A stretch of DNA of 57,666 nt, taken from CANJSG01 sp038203875 (GTDB taxonomy: Bacteria; Verrucomicrobiota; Verrucomicrobiia; Limisphaerales; CANJSG01). The notes beneath the pieces are model-generated. The model was given only the letters and a program-made list of their open reading frames with translations, did no database searches and was not told the DNA's origin. Shown here in pieces: positions 1 through 7,764 of this stretch. Location of the stretch: positions 1 to 57,666 of the forward strand of contig JBBRDN010000004.1 of assembly GCA_038203875.1 (NCBI GenBank). The letters are read 5' to 3'. Positions within the stretch are counted from its first letter, which is position 1. Each line of letters begins with the position of its first letter. Position numbers and translations under genes: made by a program.

Positions 1-174
1 CGGCCCCTGCCAGTAGGTCCACTTCCCATCGAGCATCTCGCGGCTGCCGTCGAGAATCACCTCGGCTCCGGGCTCGGGACGGGCTCCGACGCCGATGTGG
101 GACTGGGGAGGAATGGTGCAACCGGATAAGACGGACGCGACGGCGGCGACAAGGAGAAGCGGGGCGTTCTTCAT
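1..174 (-). CDS. Lipoprotein, N-terminal part only (possibly DUF1080-like)
   Basis: Reading the minus strand from an ATG at 174 gives 58 codons open to the window edge. The product starts with a lipoprotein signal peptide (MKNAPLLLVAAVASVLSGC) with lipobox LSGC, so it should be lipid-anchored in the envelope. The mature part continues with GAEVILDGSREMLDGKWTYW, which resembles the start of verrucomicrobial DUF1080 (laminin-G-like, sugar-binding or glycosidase-like) proteins; that family call is from memory of the pattern and is tentative. It is divergent from ada, with 126 bp between the two starts. The rest of the gene lies outside the window. Confidence 0.6.
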   Translation of the reverse strand, partial: MKNAPLLLVAAVASVLSGCTIPPQSHIGVGARPEPGAEVILDGSREMLDGKWTYWQGP

Positions 175-300
175 GGAATGGATTGGGTGTTGGCGGACGC
201 TGCCATGGACGACCGCAGCAAGTAAACCCAACAACCGCCGGGAAAACCCACACGAAGGTCGTGTCACTTTTTCGGTGGAACGGCCTGTTAAGTTGGCAGC

Positions 301-1362
301 ATGACGACAGCGATGACCGCCCTGACCGAACGTGAGATGGCCGAAGCCTGGCAGCGCCGCGACGCCGGCTACGACGGGCTCTTCGTGCTCGCCGTGAAGA
401 CGACCGGGATCTTCTGCCGGCCTTCCTGCCCATCGCAGCCCAAGCGGGAGTCGTTGGAGTTCTTCGCCGATTGCGGCGCGGCCGTCCGTGCCGGTTACCG
501 CCCGTGCAAACGCTGCCAACCGGAACTCGCCCACGGTCAACCGCCGGATTGGGCCGCGCGTTTGATGGCCACGGTCGCCGAGAATCCTGATCGCCGCATC
601 GCCTCGACGGATCTGCGCGCCATGGGAATCGCTCCCGAGAAAGCCCGGCGCTGGTTCCAGAAGAACCACGGCATGACCTTCGCCGCGTGGTGCCGGGGGC
701 TTCGGCTGTCACGGGCGTTCAACCAGATCCGCACCGGCGAACCGATGGACGATGTGATCCTCGGCCACGGTTTCGAATCCCACAGCGGTTTCCGCGAGGC
801 CTTCGCCAAGACGTTCGGCGAGCCGCCAGGCCGGGTGACTGGCAGCGATTGCCTGCGCGTCACACTTCTCGAAACGCCGCTCGGACCGATGCTCGCCGCG
901 GCGACCGACACCGGCGTGTGCCAACTGGAGTTCGCCGACCGACGCGGCTTGGAAAAGAGCTACACCGAAATGCGGAAACGTTTCCGCCAACCGGTTGTTC
1001 CCGGGAACAATCCCGTCCTCCAACAACTGCGACACGAACTGGACCGATACTTCGCCGGCAAGCTTGGCGAGTTCTCCGTTCCGTTCTGTCTTCGGGGAAC
1101 GGCGTTTCAGGAGCGTGTCTGGAAAGAACTTCAACGCGTGCCATTCGGACATACTGCCAGCTACGAGGAGATCGCTCGCCGCATTGGTTCACCCACCGCC
1201 GTGCGCGCCGTGGCCCGGGCCAACGGCACCAACCGGCTTTACATCCTCGTGCCTTGCCACCGGATCATCGCCAAGGACGGCAGCCTGAGCGGCTACGGCG
1301 GCGGCGTCTGGCGCAAACAACGGCTGTTGGATCTCGAACGGACCGGTGCCCTGCCCTCCTAA
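301..1362 (+). CDS. ada: Ada: alkylation-response regulator and O6-methylguanine-DNA methyltransferase
   Basis: Repairs alkylated DNA by irreversible methyl transfer to its own cysteines and activates the adaptive response. 353 residues, the normal length for a full-length Ada. The N-terminal zinc domain has the four expected cysteines (C39, C43, C69, C72; motif GIFCRPSC...RPCKRC). An AraC-type helix-turn-helix follows (about 85-180), then the methyltransferase domain (about 185-350) with active site VPCHRII, C319. All catalytic cysteines are intact, so both the phosphotriester sensor and the base-repair site should work. A TG-TTAAGT box at 286-293 lies 7 bases before the ATG and no Shine-Dalgarno is visible, so the mRNA may be leaderless. 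lpxB follows 85 bp later. Confidence 0.93.
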   Translation: MTTAMTALTEREMAEAWQRRDAGYDGLFVLAVKTTGIFCRPSCPSQPKRESLEFFADCGAAVRAGYRPCKRCQPELAHGQPPDWAARLMATVAENPDRRIASTDLRAMGIAPEKARRWFQKNHGMTFAAWCRGLRLSRAFNQIRTGEPMDDVILGHGFESHSGFREAFAKTFGEPPGRVTGSDCLRVTLLETPLGPMLAAATDTGVCQLEFADRRGLEKSYTEMRKRFRQPVVPGNNPVLQQLRHELDRYFAGKLGEFSVPFCLRGTAFQERVWKELQRVPFGHTASYEEIARRIGSPTAVRAVARANGTNRLYILVPCHRIIAKDGSLSGYGGGVWRKQRLLDLERTGALPS

Positions 1363-1447
1363 GCTTTCCTGTCGCCAGCGACCGCTTCCGCGTTGTCCAA
1401 TCGCCGCGAAGTTCCGGCGGATCAATCGTGGCCGGCAGCTTCTCCGG

Positions 1448-2602
1448 ATGATACCGCTCAAGATCATGCTCATCGCCGGCGAACCGAGCGGCGACCAGTT
1501 GGCCGCCGAACTCGTCGTGGCTCTGCGCACGGAACTGGAGCGGCGTTTTCCCGGCCGTTCGGTGGAGTTCTTTGGCGCTGGCGGACCAAAGATGGCGGCG
1601 GTGGGAGTCGAGCTGGCCATCGACCTGACGGAGCATTCGGTCATCGGCCTGATCGAGGTGCTGAAGAACTACTTCAAGTTCCGCCGGTTCTTTCACCAAC
1701 TGCTGGATCTCGCCGAAACGCGCAGCCCGGACATCGTGATCGGGGTCGACTACGGAGGGTTCAACCTGCGCTTCGCCAAAGCGCTCAAGGCCCGAGCGAG
1801 CTGGAAGCCCAAGCTCGTGCAATACGTGTCGCCCCAAGTCTGGGCTTCCCGGGCTGGTCGCGCCCGGACCATCGCCGAGACACACGATCTGCTGCTGAGC
1901 ATCTTTCCTTTCGAGAAGGCCTGGTATGCAGAGCGGCATCCGGCGCTGAAGGTGGAGTTCGTGGGGCACCCGGCGGCGGATCGATTCACGAAGGCCGAAG
2001 CCGGAAGGCCAACGGTCGAAGGAAATCCCAAGAAGCGCGTGCTGCTGTTGCCCGGAAGCCGGGTATCGGAATTGAAGCGGCATTTGCCGGTGATGCTGCC
2101 GGCAGCAAGGTGTTTGGCGGGCGAGGGCTTCGAACTCGCGATGGTGTTGCCGAACGAGAGCCTTCGTGAATTGGCCATGCCGATGCTGAAGGCTAGTGGC
2201 GTGCACCTGAATTTACGGATCGGCGGATTGGCGGAGGAACTTCGCAGCGCAGATCTCGCCATCGCTTCGACCGGCACGGTGACGATGGAGTGCGCGTTCT
2301 TCGGCGTGCCGACGGTCGCGCTCTATAAGACGTCCTGGAGCACCTACGAGATCGGGAAGCGCATCGTCACGGTGAAGTATCTGGCCATGCCGAACATCCT
2401 CGCTGACGAGGTGGTCTTTCCGGAGTTCGTCCAGAACGACGCGACCACGGAAAACATCGCCGCGGCCGCATTTGAACTGCTGCGGGACGAACGTCGCCGG
2501 GCAGCGGTGAAGGAATCGTTGGCCGAAATCATCCGTTCCCTGGGTGAACCTGGAGCGGCCCGTCGAGCAGCAGTGGCCGTGGCGGATCTGCTGCCCGGTT
2601 GA
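1448..2602 (+). CDS. lpxB: LpxB, lipid-A-disaccharide synthase
   Basis: Joins UDP-2,3-diacylglucosamine and lipid X to make the lipid A disaccharide, at the cytoplasmic face of the inner membrane. 384 residues from the ATG at 1448; this start puts the family's opening motif at the N-terminus (IMLIAGEPSGD). Other hallmarks are LVQYVSPQVWASR (about 118-130) and the UDP-sugar-binding stretch with STGTVTMEC and the following ALYKTS near 275-300 (GT-B fold, family GT19). An upstream in-frame ATG at 1346 would overlap ada and add an atypical tail, so I reject it. The gene ends 6 bp from the convergent phosphatase gene. Its presence shows a lipid-A-containing outer membrane. Confidence 0.93.
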   Translation: MIPLKIMLIAGEPSGDQLAAELVVALRTELERRFPGRSVEFFGAGGPKMAAVGVELAIDLTEHSVIGLIEVLKNYFKFRRFFHQLLDLAETRSPDIVIGVDYGGFNLRFAKALKARASWKPKLVQYVSPQVWASRAGRARTIAETHDLLLSIFPFEKAWYAERHPALKVEFVGHPAADRFTKAEAGRPTVEGNPKKRVLLLPGSRVSELKRHLPVMLPAARCLAGEGFELAMVLPNESLRELAMPMLKASGVHLNLRIGGLAEELRSADLAIASTGTVTMECAFFGVPTVALYKTSWSTYEIGKRIVTVKYLAMPNILADEVVFPEFVQNDATTENIAAAAFELLRDERRRAAVKESLAEIIRSLGEPGAARRAAVAVADLLPG

Positions 2603-2608
2603 CCGGAG

Positions 2609-4021
2609 TCACCGTTTGGTCACCGTGATCCGGTCGACCTGTTCGCCCTTGTCGTTCAACTGCCGGATCGACAGATGTTCCGGGGTCATGTCTACGACCG
2701 TGAACGAGTGGCGCTCGGAATAGAACTTCGCCGTGAACGGCACCACGGCCCAGGGATCGTTCTTCCACTTCTCCGGTTTGTCCGAGAAATCCTTGTCGTA
2801 GAGGGACGCGCCGCCGCCGCCCGTGACGATGTAGAGGATGCCTTCGGGCCGGGTGTGCTTGATCCCGTCAAACTGTTCATCCAACCGAAACGTGCCATGC
2901 ACAAGGCCCGACGCGCTGAGCCGTCTCGGATCGTCCGGAGTAAATCGAAGCGGCTTGGAACGCTGGTAATTGTGGACGTGTCCGGCGAAGACGACATCCA
3001 CGCCGCATTCCTCGAAGAGAGGCGAGAGCAGCCGCATCTTCTGCTCGCTGTTGTGGGACTTCGACGAGTTGAAGCCGGGCTGATGAAAGAAAACCATCTT
3101 CCACCTGGCCTTGGACTCCTTGAGGTCCTTTCGGATCCAGGCCTGTAGATCAATGTCCGTGACCGGCACGTAGCGGTTTGCATCGAGACATAGGAAGTGC
3201 CCCGCGCCGTTGTCGAAGGAGTAGTTGCAGAGCCCCGGATAGGCGGAACCGGCGGCTTCGTGGAACGCGGCCTTCTGCTTGGCGGAACCTCCCACGGGAG
3301 TGTTCCAAGGATTGTTGGTCGGGCCGTTGAGCGGCGGATGGAAGAAATAGAACGCGCCGAACCCATCTGCGACGCCCCCCAGATTTGTCGCTCCGACGTC
3401 GTGGTTTCCGAGAACGGGATAAAAAACGGTTCCGGCCATGAGCGGGAACCCGCTCTTCGCGGACGGACTTCGGACGTTGCTGTAAATCGGCCAGAAGTTG
3501 GTCATGTATTCGCTGACCCGGCCCCGCGAGTAGACGATGTCGCCGCAAATCACCAGGAACTCAGGCCGGACCTTGGACATCTCCCAGGCGATGGCTCGCG
3601 AATTGGTCTTGCCGTCGGCCATGTCACCTATGACTGAAAACTTGACCGCCTCATCCGGAGTCTTGCGGGCGGCAAAGCTGGATTCCCGGACTGTTTTCTG
3701 TCCGAGGGCGACGCGGTAATAGACGCGGCTGTTGGGGACGAGATTGGTCAGGACGGCGGAGTAGGTGAAATACCGTTGCTTGGAGGATGGCTGGAGGTTC
3801 CTGCGATCCGGAAGCGCAACCTGCCCGTATGCGGGTGACGGACCGTATTCCACGATGAAGTCACCGGCCTTTTGATCCGTGACCCACGCGAGCACCTTTG
3901 AATCGAAGACCTCGAGCGTCGATTCACTCCCAGGCTGCAGGTAGGGCTGGACGAGCACCGTCTGGCCGAAACCCGAGACACCGAGCAATCCCAGCAACAC
4001 CGCGATAAAAGAAAGACGCAT
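2609..4021 (-). CDS. Secreted purple-acid-phosphatase-like metallophosphoesterase
   Basis: 470 residues with a signal peptide (cleavage probably near VSGFGQ, residue 20), so periplasmic or secreted. An N-terminal fibronectin-III-like domain (about 25-120) precedes a calcineurin-type metallophosphoesterase domain with all the metal-ligand motifs: GDM at 132-134, CGDIVYSRG at 159-167, GNHD at 205-208, FFHQPG in the middle and AGHVHNYQRS near 350. This is the layout of purple acid phosphatases, which cleave phosphomonoesters with a two-metal centre. The substrate cannot be told from sequence. Convergent with lpxB, with only 6 bp between the stop codons and no terminator there. Confidence 0.88.
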   Translation of the reverse strand: MRLSFIAVLLGLLGVSGFGQTVLVQPYLQPGSESTLEVFDSKVLAWVTDQKAGDFIVEYGPSPAYGQVALPDRRNLQPSSKQRYFTYSAVLTNLVPNSRVYYRVALGQKTVRESSFAARKTPDEAVKFSVIGDMADGKTNSRAIAWEMSKVRPEFLVICGDIVYSRGRVSEYMTNFWPIYSNVRSPSAKSGFPLMAGTVFYPVLGNHDVGATNLGGVADGFGAFYFFHPPLNGPTNNPWNTPVGGSAKQKAAFHEAAGSAYPGLCNYSFDNGAGHFLCLDANRYVPVTDIDLQAWIRKDLKESKARWKMVFFHQPGFNSSKSHNSEQKMRLLSPLFEECGVDVVFAGHVHNYQRSKPLRFTPDDPRRLSASGLVHGTFRLDEQFDGIKHTRPEGILYIVTGGGGASLYDKDFSDKPEKWKNDPWAVVPFTAKFYSERHSFTVVDMTPEHLSIRQLNDKGEQVDRITVTKR

Positions 4022-4145
4022 TCCCCGGCTAGCTTGGCGAAAATCCGGAGCGCGTTCAAGAAACCACCCATTTCCTTGTTTGCCTCCGGTCCGGCCGATT
4101 CCGCTGAATGAACCGATCGACTGTCAAGTCTGCCTTACCAATCCG

Positions 4146-4541
4146 ATGCGAGTCATCCAACGCCATCGCTTCCTGCTGCTCTTCCTCGTCGTGCTGGTTT
4201 TCAGCACGGTGATGATCATCCGGCAATTCCAGATCAACCGGACGCTGGAGGCCGCGCATCATGAGGCCCATATTGAACGGCGGGAGGCCTTCATTCTGCT
4301 GTGCACGAAAGGCTACAAGGACGATGCCGACAAACTTTTCGGAAAACTGCTGAAGGACGTGCCGGAACTCTCCATCGATCAATTGGTCGACGACTTCCAA
4401 CGGACCATGTTGATCGTCAATCCCGCTGAGCAGCATGAAGAAAGCCTGATCTGGCGCTATCACTGGACCGTCAGCAAGCAATTGGAGGTTCGCGCCTACG
4501 ATGTCGTGGACCGTGCCCGAAAGATTGCGGAAAAGGAGTGA
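4146..4541 (+). CDS. Small membrane-anchored protein of unknown function
   Basis: 131 residues if started at the ATG at 4146. I prefer this start because the next residues form a short basic stretch (MRVIQRHR) and one hydrophobic helix (LLLFLVVLVFSTVMII, about 9-24), which looks like a signal anchor; an upstream ATG at 4080 would add 22 non-membrane residues. The rest is a charged, helical, soluble domain, probably periplasmic. I do not recognise a family. It lies directly upstream of a coiled-coil membrane protein and a small lipoprotein on the same strand, so an envelope role is an inference from context. Confidence 0.6.
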   Translation: MRVIQRHRFLLLFLVVLVFSTVMIIRQFQINRTLEAAHHEAHIERREAFILLCTKGYKDDADKLFGKLLKDVPELSIDQLVDDFQRTMLIVNPAEQHEESLIWRYHWTVSKQLEVRAYDVVDRARKIAEKE

Positions 4542-4559
4542 AGCCGGTCGACCTGAGCG

Positions 4560-4589
4560 TTGACACCCACAATAAGGCCGTCCTAGGCT
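4560..4589 (+). promoter_or_regulatory. Sigma-70-type promoter for the coiled-coil/lipoprotein genes
   Basis: Perfect -35 TTGACA (4560-4565), an 18-bp spacer and -10 TAGGCT (4584-4589). It predicts a start of transcription near 4596, about 22 bases before the ATG at 4618. The same arrangement occurs before purA (13696). Confidence 0.6.
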
Positions 4590-4617
4590 CCTGCGTTCAC
4601 AACCCTAGCCAATCAAC

Positions 4618-5370
4618 ATGTTGATCCGTATTTGTCTCATCTTGGCGATCGTGGCCGGTCTCGCCACCGCTGCAATCGGCTTCGTCCAACTCCAGGACCG
4701 CATCAAACTCCATATGACGGAGCGTGATACCGAGAAGGGTCTCAAAGAGAAGGAAATCACCGAACACAACAAGGCTAAGAAAAACCTCAAGGACACCCAG
4801 GAAAAGCTGGCCGTGACCGAGAAGAATCTGACAGAGACGACCGCCGATCGCGATAAGCTCCGTGGCGACAATGAGCGCCTCCTGGCTTCCGAAGCCTCCT
4901 TGACCAAACGCAAGGCCGAGCTGGAGAAGAGCCTTTCCGACGCTTCCGCAAAGATCGAGCAATGGCGCCAGGTCGGCCTGCAACCCGACGAAGTGAAGGC
5001 CGTCATCGCGACGCTTGAGAAGACAAAGAAAGAGCGCGACGCGTTCATCGGCGAGAACAAGATCCTCGGCGACAAGATCAAGGGATTAGACGCCAAGCTG
5101 GACGAACTTCTCGGCAAGGATGTGATTCCCGAACTTCCCCGCGGCCTGACCGGTCGTATCGTGGCCGTGGATCCCAAATACAATTTCGTCGTCCTCGATA
5201 TCGGTGGCGAAAAGGGAGTCAAAGCCCGCGGTGAAATGCTGGTCAGCCGCAACGGCAAGCTCGTCGGCAAGGTCAAGATCGCGTCGGTGGAACCCACCCG
5301 CAGCATCGGCAACCTCCTTCCCGAGTGGCAGAACGGTGAGATCATGGAAGGCGACGTGGTTCTGCGCTAA
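4618..5370 (+). CDS. Membrane-anchored coiled-coil protein
   Basis: 250 residues. An N-terminal hydrophobic helix (about 2-22) anchors it, then a long charged coiled coil (about 25-165; repeated K/E/L heptads) and a C-terminal globular beta domain (about 175-250) with LTGRIVAVDPKYNFVVLDIG and a closing EGDVVLR. The beta domain resembles the folded tail of envelope coiled-coil proteins found in Verrucomicrobiota; I cannot name a function. The shape suggests a periplasmic rod tethered to the inner membrane. Transcribed from the TTGACA promoter just upstream and probably together with the lipoprotein gene 9 bp downstream. Confidence 0.72.
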   Translation: MLIRICLILAIVAGLATAAIGFVQLQDRIKLHMTERDTEKGLKEKEITEHNKAKKNLKDTQEKLAVTEKNLTETTADRDKLRGDNERLLASEASLTKRKAELEKSLSDASAKIEQWRQVGLQPDEVKAVIATLEKTKKERDAFIGENKILGDKIKGLDAKLDELLGKDVIPELPRGLTGRIVAVDPKYNFVVLDIGGEKGVKARGEMLVSRNGKLVGKVKIASVEPTRSIGNLLPEWQNGEIMEGDVVLR

Positions 5371-5379
5371 GGTGCGCTC

Positions 5380-5541
5380 ATGAAACGACGCTTCCTTTCG
5401 CTACTGTTCCTGTCGATCGCATCCGGAACCCTACTGACTGGTTGCAAGAGCCCGAACGATGGCAATCTTTCAGCCCGTCCTTGGAACCAGCCCCGTGGAT
5501 GGGAGAACGGTCTCCCCGCCCAGATGTTCGAAGGACGCTGA
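5380..5541 (+). CDS. Very small lipoprotein (53 aa)
   Basis: ATG at 5380, TGA at 5539-5541. The product begins with a signal peptide ending in the lipobox LLTGC (C22), leaving a mature lipopeptide of only 32 residues with a striking Trp/Pro/Gly-rich tail (SARPWNQPRGWENGLPAQMF). It starts 9 bp after the coiled-coil gene and is followed within 22 bp by a strong terminator, so it is the last gene of that unit. Short genes like this are easily missed by automated calling. Role unknown; an outer-membrane-anchored partner of the coiled-coil rod is a guess. Confidence 0.72.
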   Translation: MKRRFLSLLFLSIASGTLLTGCKSPNDGNLSARPWNQPRGWENGLPAQMFEGR

Positions 5542-5562
5542 GAAGAAATCTCAAGAATCTCG

Positions 5563-5593
5563 AAAGGCCGCCCTCCGGGCGGCCTTTTCTTTT
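5563..5593 (+). terminator. Intrinsic terminator after the small lipoprotein
   Basis: An 11-bp perfect stem (AAAGGCCGCCC / GGGCGGCCTTT) with a 3-base loop followed by TTTTCTTTT. It ends the plus-strand unit; the AAA on the left side could also help end rny from the other strand. Confidence 0.9.
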
Positions 5594-5614
5594 GTATCAC
5601 GCCCGATTCAACCG

Positions 5615-7177
5615 CTACTTGGCAAACTCCACGCATCGGGTTTCACGCAGAACCGTGACCCGGATCTGTCCCGGATACTGCAACTCGTCTTCCACCTGGC
5701 GGGCGATGGTCCGCGCCATGATGAGCGCGTTCTCATCGGTCACCTGTTCCGGGCGGACCAGGACGCGCAGCTCCCTGCCGGCCTGCACCGCATAGCATTT
5801 CTCCACACCGGGAAACGACATTCCGATCCGTTCCAGATTCTCAACCCTACGGAGATAGGTCGTCATGGTCTCGGAGCGGGCGCCCGGGCGTGACGCACTG
5901 ATCGCATCGGCGGCGCTCACAAGCACTCCGAAAACCCCGATATACGGAACCTCCGCATGATGGGAGGCGATGCCGTTGACGATTAATTCCATCTCGCCGA
6001 ATCGTTTGGCGATCTCCGCTCCGACGATCGCATGGGGACCTTCGACTTCGTGGCTCACGGCCTTGCCGATGTCGTGGAGCAGTCCGGCCCTCTTGGCTGC
6101 GATCAGGTCGGCGCCGAGTTCGGCCGCCATCAGGCCGCACAACTGTGCCACCTCCACCGAGTGGTCGAGGATGTTCTGTGAAAAGCTGTGCCGAAACTTC
6201 AGCCGTCCGAGCAGCTTCACGATTTCGGTGTGCATCGGCCCCGCACCGATCTTGTGTATAGCCTCTTCGCCGGCTTTCAGAATCGTTTCATCCATCTCAG
6301 CCTGCACCTTGGCGACGACTTCCTCGATGCGGGTCGGGTGGATGCGGCCATCGAGGATAAGGCGTTCCATCGATTCGCGCGCGATCTCGCGACGGACGGG
6401 ATCAAAGCCGGAAAGAACGACGGCGTTGGGGGTGTCGTCGATCAATACGGTCACGCCCGTGGCCTGCTCAAACGAGCGGATGTTCCGGCCTTCACGCCCG
6501 ATGATCCGGCCTTTCATGTCATCGCCGGTCAACGCGACTGTCGCGGTGGAAATGTCGGATGTGTGGGTGCCGGCGTAACGCTGGATGGCTAGGGCAACGA
6601 TGTTCCGGGCCTTGTCCTCACCCCGGATTTTGGCGTCGTCGAGAATGTTGCGGATCAGGTGGGCGGCGTCGCTGTGGGTCTCGTCCTCGATCTGCTTGAG
6701 CAATTGCTCACGGGCTTCCGCCGGGTTGAGTCCGGCGATTTTGGCGAGCGCCTGCCGGCGCTCCGACGTGACCGCTTCAAGCTCCTTCTCACGGGCGCTC
6801 ACGGCGATCTGCTGGATTTCCAGCTTTTGAAGGCCGGTCTGCAGGGTCTTTTCGCGATCCACCAGTTCACTGGCCAAACGCTCGGCTGAAGCCCTCTTGT
6901 CGTGGATCGCCTGTTCTGTCGCAGAGGCGGTGCGAAGCCGTTCCGCGGCTTCGTCCTCCGACGCTCGGCGGATCTTCATCGCCTCCTCGTTCGCGGTCAG
7001 CTTCGCCTCACGGGTCAAGGCGTCGCCTTCACGCCGGGCGGCAGCGAGGATCGAATCCTTCTGCAGGTCCAGCGCGGCCTTGAGGTTTCGTTCTTTCCAG
7101 CGGATGAGCCAGTAACCGGCGCCGGCGCCGGCCACGAAGATCAACGCGCTTCCAACCAGATTCTCCGGTAAAGCCAT
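5615..7177 (-). CDS. rny: RNase Y, membrane-anchored endoribonuclease
   Basis: Starts mRNA decay by endonucleolytic cuts; acts at the inner membrane. 520 residues, the usual size. Order of parts: N-terminal membrane helix (about 8-26), long coiled coil (about 30-190), KH RNA-binding domain (around GRIIGREGRNIRSFEQATG), and HD metal-dependent phosphohydrolase domain with the catalytic pair in LLHDIGKAVSHE and a following SHHAEV. All key residues are present. Its ATG abuts the stop codon of fthC, so the two are translationally coupled in the rarA-fthC-rny operon. Confidence 0.95.
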   Translation of the reverse strand: MALPENLVGSALIFVAGAGAGYWLIRWKERNLKAALDLQKDSILAAARREGDALTREAKLTANEEAMKIRRASEDEAAERLRTASATEQAIHDKRASAERLASELVDREKTLQTGLQKLEIQQIAVSAREKELEAVTSERRQALAKIAGLNPAEAREQLLKQIEDETHSDAAHLIRNILDDAKIRGEDKARNIVALAIQRYAGTHTSDISTATVALTGDDMKGRIIGREGRNIRSFEQATGVTVLIDDTPNAVVLSGFDPVRREIARESMERLILDGRIHPTRIEEVVAKVQAEMDETILKAGEEAIHKIGAGPMHTEIVKLLGRLKFRHSFSQNILDHSVEVAQLCGLMAAELGADLIAAKRAGLLHDIGKAVSHEVEGPHAIVGAEIAKRFGEMELIVNGIASHHAEVPYIGVFGVLVSAADAISASRPGARSETMTTYLRRVENLERIGMSFPGVEKCYAVQAGRELRVLVRPEQVTDENALIMARTIARQVEDELQYPGQIRVTVLRETRCVEFAK

Positions 7178-7759
7178 TCAGTCATCTCCTCCGACGCCGG
7201 TCTCAAACCAGCGCGTCGGGGTCAGTATCGAATTCATCCGGATGTCGTGCGCCTGTTCGGGAACCGCTTCGGCAATCTGGACGTCGAAGGCGACGCCGCA
7301 GCGGTGTCCGGCACCGTCGACAAGCAGCCGGTCGTAAAAGCCGCGACCACGCCCAAGGCGCGCCCCGCGACGGTCGAAAGCTACGCCCGGCACCAAAACC
7401 AAGTCCAGTTGGTTCCAAGGAAGGACCAATCCTCCCGGCTTCGGCTCCCGCACACCGAACCTCGCGGCCACCAGGTCACGGCTCCAATCCCGGATCGCAA
7501 CCGCCTGATAGCTGGAAGTCGCCTCATCAAAACGCGGCAAAGCCACCTGACGACCGGCGGCGATCGCTTCGGCGAGCACTTCGTCGAGGGACGGTTCATC
7601 CGCCATTGCGGCAAAGGCGAAAATCGTCCGAGCCTCCCGCCAAATCTTCAGGCCCTTGAGGCGATCGCACAGTTGCCCCGACTGAATCATCCGCTGCTCG
7701 GACGAAATGGCGGCCAAATCGCGCCGGACACGTTGCCGCTGCGCTGCTTTGTCGTTCAT
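7178..7759 (-). CDS. fthC: 5-formyltetrahydrofolate cyclo-ligase (YgfA/FthC)
   Basis: Converts 5-formyl-THF with ATP to 5,10-methenyl-THF, recycling a storage or inhibitory folate. 193 residues from the ATG at 7759 (MNDKAAQRQRVRR), the normal length; an in-frame ATG at 7810 would overlap rarA and add an unrelated tail. The family signature GRGRGFYDRLL is intact in the C-terminal half, and PGVAFDRRGARLG precedes it. It begins 5 bp after rarA and ends against rny. In Proteobacteria ygfA is the classic neighbour of the 6S RNA gene; here a candidate 6S RNA lies at the head of the same operon. Confidence 0.9.
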   Translation of the reverse strand: MNDKAAQRQRVRRDLAAISSEQRMIQSGQLCDRLKGLKIWREARTIFAFAAMADEPSLDEVLAEAIAAGRQVALPRFDEATSSYQAVAIRDWSRDLVAARFGVREPKPGGLVLPWNQLDLVLVPGVAFDRRGARLGRGRGFYDRLLVDGAGHRCGVAFDVQIAEAVPEQAHDIRMNSILTPTRWFETGVGGDD

Positions 7760-7764
7760 TAAGC

